From assembly GCA_016934735.1 (NCBI GenBank), contig JAFGSG010000120.1, positions 1 through 48,886 of the forward strand: a stretch of 48,886 nucleotides of DNA. The letters run 5' to 3'. Shown here in pieces: positions 44,044 through 48,886 of this stretch; positions within the stretch are counted from its first letter, which is position 1, and every line of letters begins with the position of its first letter. Both the position numbers and the translations under genes were made by a program. The DNA is from Spirochaetota bacterium (lineage in GTDB: Bacteria > Spirochaetota > UBA4802 > JAFGDQ01). The notes beneath the pieces were generated by a model. The model saw only the letters and a list, made by a program, of their open reading frames with translations. It did not search any database and was not told where the DNA came from.

Positions 44044-44214
44044 GTGCAAAACAAAAAAAATAAAATCGCAGTATTAAAAATAGAGATTGATCGTGATCTT
44101 TATGAAAAATATAAAAAGGCTGTTAAAGGAAAAAATCAGATGCTAAAAGGATATAATGATAATCTTTTCCTTAAAGCTGTAAAAGAAGAATTAAGAAGAG
44201 AAAAAATAGACTAA
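44044..44214 (+). CDS. Small protein of 56 residues, possibly ribbon-helix-helix
   Basis: Short plus-strand gene inside the minus-strand Mla group. I start at GTG 44044 with GGAG eight bases upstream, not the ATG at 44008, which has no such site. The product is highly charged: IAVLKIEIDRDLYEKYKKAVKG could be the strand and first helix of a ribbon-helix-helix protein, with a second helix LFLKAVKEELRREKI. This reading is tentative. It ends nine bases from the MlaF-like stop. Confidence 0.5.
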   Translation: MQNKKNKIAVLKIEIDRDLYEKYKKAVKGKNQMLKGYNDNLFLKAVKEELRREKID

Positions 44215-44223
44215 TACATCAGA

Positions 44224-44985
44224 TTATAATTCTGCCATCGGGCCGTCAGGCAATAAATTAAAATACTGGTGTAAATACCGGTTATCTGTTAAAGAAAAGT
44301 CCGCCCGTGAACCAGTAAAGACAATATGTCCTTTATGCAGCATGATGAATTTATCAGCCAAATCAATAAATAGTTTCGGATAATATGTTATAAAAATCGC
44401 GGACATTGCTTTGGTTAACAATATTTTTTTTAATGCCTGAAAAAAAATTTGAATATTAAACAGGCACTGGCCGTCGATCGGATGTTCAAGCAATAACATT
44501 TCAGGGCTTAATATTATCGATCTCAAAAAGGCTGTCTTTAGCCTTTCGGATCTTTTCAGATATACCGGCCTTTTATTTCTGCAGTCCGTAAGATTCATTT
44601 CTTTTATATGGTTATCAACCAATTCCTCGATTTCAATAGTCGATAAATTTGAATGATATTTTAACGGCAAAGAAATATTTTCTAATACGGACATATTACT
44701 GATCAACCCATAGTCTCTCTGAAGATATCCTAAGTCTTGTCTATATCTGTGAGTTTCAAGATAATTTAAAGATTTTATTGATTTTCCCTTATATAATATA
44801 TTTCCTTCATATCCTTGCGTCAATCCGGCAATTATAGGGCATAAATTTATTATTCCTGAATCCTCCGGACCGAAAATTACCACACTCTCTCCTTTTCTCA
44901 CAGAGAAGGAAACGTTGAGAAGCGACTCATATTTTTGCGATTTATATGAAATATTTTCAAGTTTTAATAATTCGATCTCTTCCAA
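44224..44985 (-). CDS. ABC ATPase homologue in the MlaF position, catalytic motifs lost
   Basis: Protein of 253 residues with the overall ABC ATPase layout (LLNVSFSVRKGESVVIFG, Q-loop GYLQRDYG, FIMLHKGHIVFTG). Every catalytic motif is altered. Walker A reads GPEDSGII with Ile in place of Lys45. The signature LSGGE is LKRSE. Walker B reads LLLEHP, not LLLDEP. The H-loop histidine is Tyr in FITYYPK. It should not hydrolyse ATP in the usual way. It starts with TTG after AAAGG and lies 24 bases below mlaE, where MlaF would be, so it may be a structural partner of MlaE. Alternatively the gene is decaying, though the frame is intact. Confidence 0.82.
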   Translation of the reverse strand: MEEIELLKLENISYKSQKYESLLNVSFSVRKGESVVIFGPEDSGIINLCPIIAGLTQGYEGNILYKGKSIKSLNYLETHRYRQDLGYLQRDYGLISNMSVLENISLPLKYHSNLSTIEIEELVDNHIKEMNLTDCRNKRPVYLKRSERLKTAFLRSIILSPEMLLLEHPIDGQCLFNIQIFFQALKKILLTKAMSAIFITYYPKLFIDLADKFIMLHKGHIVFTGSRADFSLTDNRYLHQYFNLLPDGPMAEL

Positions 44986-45009
44986 TGCGAATAATCCTTT
45001 TGATTTATT

Positions 45010-45777
45010 TTAAAAATACAACATTGCTGAAATCAACGCATTTATTAAAAATATTATCCAAACTGTCCTTATTACAGCACGGCTTACATAAATGGGAATT
45101 TCAAAATATGCATTGGGCATGAATCCGTAATAGCACGATATTAATGGGATGAGAATGCCGTATATTGTGCTTTTTACCAGTGTAATTACAAGGTCTTCAA
45201 AACTAAAGGCGTCCATAACTGTTGTTAAAAAATTATCGATTGGAATATAAACAGTTGTCACTGCAATTAAATAGCCGCCCAGAAAACCTACAATATCAAA
45301 AATGATAATGAGTGAAAAAATTGAGAAAATTGAAGCAATAATCCTGGGGAAAACTATATAAAGCTTGGTATCGATTCCCATAAGTTCAAGTGAAAAAATT
45401 TCATTATGTTGTTTTTGCGTCGCAATTTCAGTAGTAATCGCAGAGCCCGATCGTGTAATTACAATGATCGCAGTTATCAGCGGGCCAAGTTCCCGTGCGA
45501 TGATCAGCACAAGAAGGTTACCTATAAATCCCTCAATGCCGAATTTCGGAAAGTTCTCCGTAGCCTGAATGATTACTGTACCGCCTATCAGAATAGCAAT
45601 GGATGCAACAAGAGGCATCGCGTCTATTCCTGTGAACTTAGTTTGATTGACTGCAATGGTAAAAATGGATCTGAATCTCAGATGCTTTATGGATTTAAAC
45701 GAAATGATAATTGAAATAATATATGTGTTAAAATTTTTTATTCCGTTCCAGAAGGATGATATCTTTCTGCTTATCAA
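45010..45777 (-). CDS. mlaE: MlaE-like permease
   Basis: Inner-membrane permease of 255 residues for phospholipid transport by an Mla system. The conserved segment RELGPLITAIIVITRSGSAI, then TEIATQKQHNEI and SLELMGIDTKLYIVFPRI, are typical MlaE. Five or so membrane helices are predicted. It begins with TTG at 45777 after AGGGAG. The MlaF-position gene follows. MlaE normally depends on MlaF to drive transport, and the only candidate here looks inactive, so an ATPase from elsewhere in the genome may serve. Confidence 0.88.
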   Translation of the reverse strand: MISRKISSFWNGIKNFNTYIISIIISFKSIKHLRFRSIFTIAVNQTKFTGIDAMPLVASIAILIGGTVIIQATENFPKFGIEGFIGNLLVLIIARELGPLITAIIVITRSGSAITTEIATQKQHNEIFSLELMGIDTKLYIVFPRIIASIFSIFSLIIIFDIVGFLGGYLIAVTTVYIPIDNFLTTVMDAFSFEDLVITLVKSTIYGILIPLISCYYGFMPNAYFEIPIYVSRAVIRTVWIIFLINALISAMLYF

Positions 45778-45919
45778 ATACTTTCTCCCTTAATAAAAAG
45801 GCATTATTATTTTTAAGTTGATTTTATGAACCTATTCACCTAATTAGGTCTATTAAAAACAATAGAACAGAAGGCGGAACTTAATCAGCCGTTCCATTCT
45901 GCGGGAATTATAATAATAT

Positions 45920-47368
45920 ATGTATTTTACTAAAAGAAATATTTATATACTGCTGTTCTCATATATATTTTTATTAATTTTAATTTATTCAAGCAAAAAT
46001 TTCAATAGAATAAATTACTTATTATATGATTTAAAAAATTTATTTTCTTATAATAAGGAATCAAAAGTAAATAATGATTTTAAAATTATTAATATTTTTG
46101 ATAATAAATATATAAGATCCTATAAGGCCGTTTCTGAAGATTTTATTCATTTTGGAAATTCTCTGTTTATAAAAGCCAAAAGAGGAAACTCAGTAAAAAA
46201 TATCGCAAAAAAATCCATAGTATACACTCATTTTTACAACTCATCCAGACTCAGAAACGCTATTATGGAAAATAATGGTTTAACTAATGACATTCTAACA
46301 CAGGACATGTTTTTGTATATTCCCCATTCAATTCCAGCAATAATTCGTGATACGAAAAATAAAAAGATGCCTGAATTAATCTATACAAGGGGATTATATT
46401 TTACGGGTATCTCCGCTGGAAGTGAAAATTTTTTAAACACGCTTTCCATGTTCAGGAATGTCGGTATAAACACAATCGTCTTTGACGCGAAGGATGTTAC
46501 CGGCGAAGTAAATTATTACAGCAATGTCCCCGACGTGCAGAAATACAATACGCATGAAAAAAGGCCAATTGAAAATATAGACAAAGTTCTAAGAGTTCTA
46601 AAACAAAATGGTTTTTACTCAATTGCAAGAATCGCTGTATTCAGAGACCATTTGCTTTTTAATAAAAATACTAATTACGCGATCAGATCAAAGAGGACAG
46701 GAGGTGCATGGAACAACTCCAGGGAAAAATGGTGCGATCCGACTAACAAGTATGTTCAGGATTACAACATTCAACTTGCACTTGAACTCGCGGGAAAAGG
46801 TGTAGATGAAATACAATTCGACTATATCAGATTTCCCACAAAAGGTGATTTATGGGATGCAGTGTATGCTTATCATTACGGGAAAATGTCCAAGGAATCA
46901 GTAATAACTCACTTTTTGCAAAGAGCATATAATGAAATATCCAAAAAAAATACGCGTTTATCAGTTGATATTTTCGGGGTAGTTGCGTGGGAAAAGGAAA
47001 TAGATATAGAGAGAACAGGACAGCGCATCAGTGCGCTTTCCAGATATTGCGATGTTCTATCACCAATGCTTTACCCGTCCCACTTTGATGATAATTTCGA
47101 CGGAATTGCAAACCCGGGAGACGAGCCATACCATTTTATTTCACAAGGGACAAAAAAAACAAAATTGCTCGCAGGCGATACGCTGATCAGGCCATGGCTT
47201 CAGGCATTCGGATGGAGGATTACACCGTCCAGATACAATGAAGATTACATTATTAAACAGATCGCGGCATGCCGCGACTCAGAAGCATTCGGTTATCTTT
47301 TCTGGAACGCATCAAATTCTTATAACATTGTTTATAAAGCATTAAACAGCCTTGCTGCGGTAAAATAA
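45920..47368 (+). CDS. Putative glycoside hydrolase (DUF4015 type)
   Basis: Protein of 482 residues anchored or exported by an N-terminal helix (NIYILLFSYIFLLILIYSS). Residues about 155-475 match the DUF4015 putative glycosidase pattern: GLYFTGISAGSENF, NTIVFDAKDVTGEV, GVDEIQFDYIRFPTKG, VDIFGVVAWEKE, DVLSPMLYPSHF and EAFGYLFWNASNSY, a TIM-barrel-like layout with acid residues on strand ends. The stretch at residues 60-140 resembles a LysM-type fold, common in wall-binding proteins (FIKAKRGNSVKNIAKKSIV). Substrate unknown. It is divergent from mlaE. Confidence 0.78.
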   Translation: MYFTKRNIYILLFSYIFLLILIYSSKNFNRINYLLYDLKNLFSYNKESKVNNDFKIINIFDNKYIRSYKAVSEDFIHFGNSLFIKAKRGNSVKNIAKKSIVYTHFYNSSRLRNAIMENNGLTNDILTQDMFLYIPHSIPAIIRDTKNKKMPELIYTRGLYFTGISAGSENFLNTLSMFRNVGINTIVFDAKDVTGEVNYYSNVPDVQKYNTHEKRPIENIDKVLRVLKQNGFYSIARIAVFRDHLLFNKNTNYAIRSKRTGGAWNNSREKWCDPTNKYVQDYNIQLALELAGKGVDEIQFDYIRFPTKGDLWDAVYAYHYGKMSKESVITHFLQRAYNEISKKNTRLSVDIFGVVAWEKEIDIERTGQRISALSRYCDVLSPMLYPSHFDDNFDGIANPGDEPYHFISQGTKKTKLLAGDTLIRPWLQAFGWRITPSRYNEDYIIKQIAACRDSEAFGYLFWNASNSYNIVYKALNSLAAVK

Positions 47369-47382
47369 AATATTATACACAA

Positions 47383-47449
47383 TGCCATTTCGAATGAAGA
47401 GAGGAATCTCTTGATGATTATAAGATTTCTCCCTTCGGCCGAAACGACA
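47383..47449. repeat. Dispersed palindromic repeat, copy D
   Basis: Outer arms TGCCATTTCG and CGAAACGACA (8 of 10 pair), 67 bases, inner arms GAGGAATCT and AGATTTCTC. The length and left end equal copy A. It lies just after the DUF4015 gene. Confidence 0.7.
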
Positions 47450-47494
47450 AAACATTTTCTTTTTAATTAATCTTTATAAACCGGACAACCTGAT

Positions 47495-47584
47495 TTATTT
47501 GGATTTTTTCGCTTTTCTTTTTTCTTTCAATGTTTTCGCTGGTTTTTTCTTTGTTTCTTTTTTTGTGTCTTTTGTCTTCGCCAT
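47495..47584 (-). CDS. 29-residue lysine-rich protein
   Basis: Too short for ordinary gene finding, but AAAGGAG lies at the correct distance before ATG and the frame ends cleanly. The product has about 14 lysines, no cysteine and no hydrophobic segment: MAKTKDTKKETKKK, then PAKTLKEKRKAKKSK. It is probably extended and nucleic-acid or ribosome associated. It faces the DUF4015 gene with repeat copy D between. I do not know a named family. Confidence 0.55.
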   Translation of the reverse strand: MAKTKDTKKETKKKPAKTLKEKRKAKKSK

Positions 47585-47875
47585 ATAATCTCCTTTGCAA
47601 TTAAAAAATTTATCGATATATTAAGATTTAATCTACCTTATACGGTTTTCATACAACAACAGACTTTAACTGTAAAAATATTTTACGTTAAAATATATCG
47701 ACAGATATTTATTTTTAAGTAATTATTATTTTTTCAATATTATTTTAAAAAAGTGCTGTAATCATGAATTCAGGTCGAATTAATATTCAATAAGTATAAA
47801 AAATATATCTGATATATAAAAATACTTATTTTAATATTTAAATCAACATCAACAATATTAAAAAACTTACGCCTA
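47585..47875. other. Non-coding gap
   Basis: AT-rich stretch of 291 bases between the small basic gene and the GGDEF gene. I see no convincing promoter, repeat or gene. Confidence 0.5.
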
Positions 47876-48766
47876 ATGAATAGAAAAGCAGCGAATACAA
47901 ATGACCACATTCATGAACTCCGGATTTCGGAAGAGAGATATCGCGCTCTCTTCAATGGATCACGGGATGCAATTATAATCACTAAACCTGACGGGAAATT
48001 CGTTGATTTTAATCAATCAGCTCTTGATCTGTTCGGATACACAAGAGATGAATTAGTTAAAACAAATGTTCATGAAATTTATGAAAACCCCGATGACAGA
48101 AAAAGATTTATTAACGAAATTAAAAAAAAGGATTATGTAAGGGATTTCGAAGTAAAGTTAAAGAAAAAGGATGGCAGTATTATGGACTGTCTGTTTACTT
48201 TTTCAATCAGACGTTCATGCGACTATGATATAGCTGAATATCAGGGAATAATTCGGGATATAACTGAAAAAAAGCGCATGGAGCAACATCTTATTGAAAT
48301 GTCTTTCATTGATGAGCTTACCGGTCTTTACAACAGACGGGGTTTTTTCTTAATGGCAGATCAGCAACTGAAAATAGCAAGAAGAATGGTAAAGGGCTTG
48401 TTCTGTTTATTTGTTGATATCGATTCCATGAAGATCATAAACGATACTTACGGTCATCAGGCAGGTGATTACGCTCTTAAAACTACTGCAAATATATTAA
48501 AGAACACATTCAGAGAGTCGGACATTGTAGCCCGTTATGGAGGAGATGAATTCGTAGCGCTAATTGTGGATGATATGGAAAACCAGGATATTATCATAAA
48601 CAGGATTAACGAAAATCTTAAACTTGCCGCAATAGGATGGAAAATGGATTATGAATTATCACTAAGTATGGGAATAACAAAATATAATCCTGAATCCCCG
48701 CAATCGATAGAAGAGCTTATAGCAGAATCAGATGCCAGGATGTATAATCAAAAAAAAGCCAAATAG
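47876..48766 (+). CDS. PAS-GGDEF diguanylate cyclase
   Basis: Makes cyclic-di-GMP from two GTP. The 296-residue cytosolic protein has a PAS domain (residues about 16-135: ERYRALFNGSRDAIIITKPDG) that would sense redox, light or a small ligand, then a GGDEF domain (residues 142-292). The active motif YGGDEF is intact, and RESD lies exactly five residues before GGDEF, giving the RxxD inhibitory site, so product inhibition is expected. There is no signal peptide or membrane helix. No ribosome binding site is clear before the ATG. The PilZ protein at 40.2 kb is a possible receptor. Confidence 0.92.
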   Translation: MNRKAANTNDHIHELRISEERYRALFNGSRDAIIITKPDGKFVDFNQSALDLFGYTRDELVKTNVHEIYENPDDRKRFINEIKKKDYVRDFEVKLKKKDGSIMDCLFTFSIRRSCDYDIAEYQGIIRDITEKKRMEQHLIEMSFIDELTGLYNRRGFFLMADQQLKIARRMVKGLFCLFVDIDSMKIINDTYGHQAGDYALKTTANILKNTFRESDIVARYGGDEFVALIVDDMENQDIIINRINENLKLAAIGWKMDYELSLSMGITKYNPESPQSIEELIAESDARMYNQKKAK

Positions 48767-48775
48767 CAATTATTT

Positions 48776-48826
48776 TTGCACTTCGAATTTAAACTTTGGT
48801 TACCCAAATTCAAGTTTAAAGTGCAA
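48776..48826 (+). terminator. Hairpin after the GGDEF gene
   Basis: Outer arms TTGCACTT/AAGTGCAA (eight pairs) with inner AAACTT/AAGTTT and TGG/CCA pairing. It starts ten bases after the stop. No U tract follows, so termination is likely but not certain. Confidence 0.5.
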
Positions 48827-48886
48827 CAGGAATAATAAGAAAATAATAGCCTCATAGGAATACATCCATAGGATTGAATCGACGAA

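Overview
The window is about 48.9 kb of AT-rich DNA from a diderm bacterium, very probably a spirochaete (Spirochaetota). The best markers are two tandem FlaA genes, which encode the periplasmic-flagellum sheath protein, and a 900-residue protein carrying GreA at the end of a long helical N-terminal part, a form I know from spirochaetes. Outer-membrane functions (MlaE/MlaD lipid transport, a TolC-type channel) fit a diderm, and many lipoproteins or signal-peptide proteins lack recognisable relatives. I cannot name the genus. No phage, insertion sequence with a transposase, or CRISPR array is visible, so this looks like chromosomal core sequence with a few accessory insertions.

Layout. 1-8.3 kb: two tRNA-Ser genes, a CDP-alcohol phosphatidyltransferase, a secreted hypothetical protein, a minus-strand FecR/HEAT-lipoprotein pair, a Slt-type lytic transglycosylase, tmRNA with a good promoter, a lipoprotein and tRNA-Leu(GAG). 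8.3-13.4 kb: a lipoprotein, dapA-dapB and a CBS-PAS-Fis regulator in one block, then a ClpX-like ATPase on the other strand and tRNA-Leu(CAA). 13.4-20.9 kb: thioesterase, rluD, psd, a small beta-propeller-like protein, a TPR protein, mannose-1-phosphate guanylyltransferase, a site-2 protease and an alpha/beta hydrolase. 20.9-28.3 kb: the GreA fusion, two FlaA genes behind a long structured leader, a 1-kb non-coding gap holding an 18-bp inverted-repeat pair 493 bp across, rho and rpmE. 28.4-31.8 kb: glnK/amtB, a divergent DprA and RNase P RNA. 32-37.2 kb: a TolC/MacA/MacB-like efflux operon and a RES-Xre toxin-antitoxin pair. 37.2-48.9 kb: a radical SAM protein, a cell-wall amidase, a PilZ protein, a sigma-70 factor with a propeller-like partner, an Mce (Mla) lipid-transport group, a DUF4015-type putative glycosidase, a tiny basic protein and a PAS-GGDEF cyclase.

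How the parts fit. Envelope upkeep dominates: Slt and the amidase cut peptidoglycan, Psd and the CDP-alcohol transferase make phospholipid headgroups, the Mla group moves lipids, and the efflux operon exports small molecules or peptides. dapAB supplies diaminopimelate and lysine. PilZ and PAS-GGDEF proteins point to cyclic-di-GMP signalling. glnK-amtB handles ammonium.

The most unusual things are (1) an MlaF-position ABC protein whose Walker A lysine, signature glycines, Walker B acid pair and H-loop histidine are all changed; (2) a family of about 67-bp palindromic intergenic repeats with at least four copies; (3) the 493-bp inverted-repeat-bounded non-coding block between flaA and rho; (4) the FlaA leader with three hairpins and a sigma-28-like promoter; (5) an AAA-less Fis-type regulator joined to dapAB; and (6) a 29-residue lysine-rich gene with a strong ribosome binding site. 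I ran no database search; family names come from motifs I can read.
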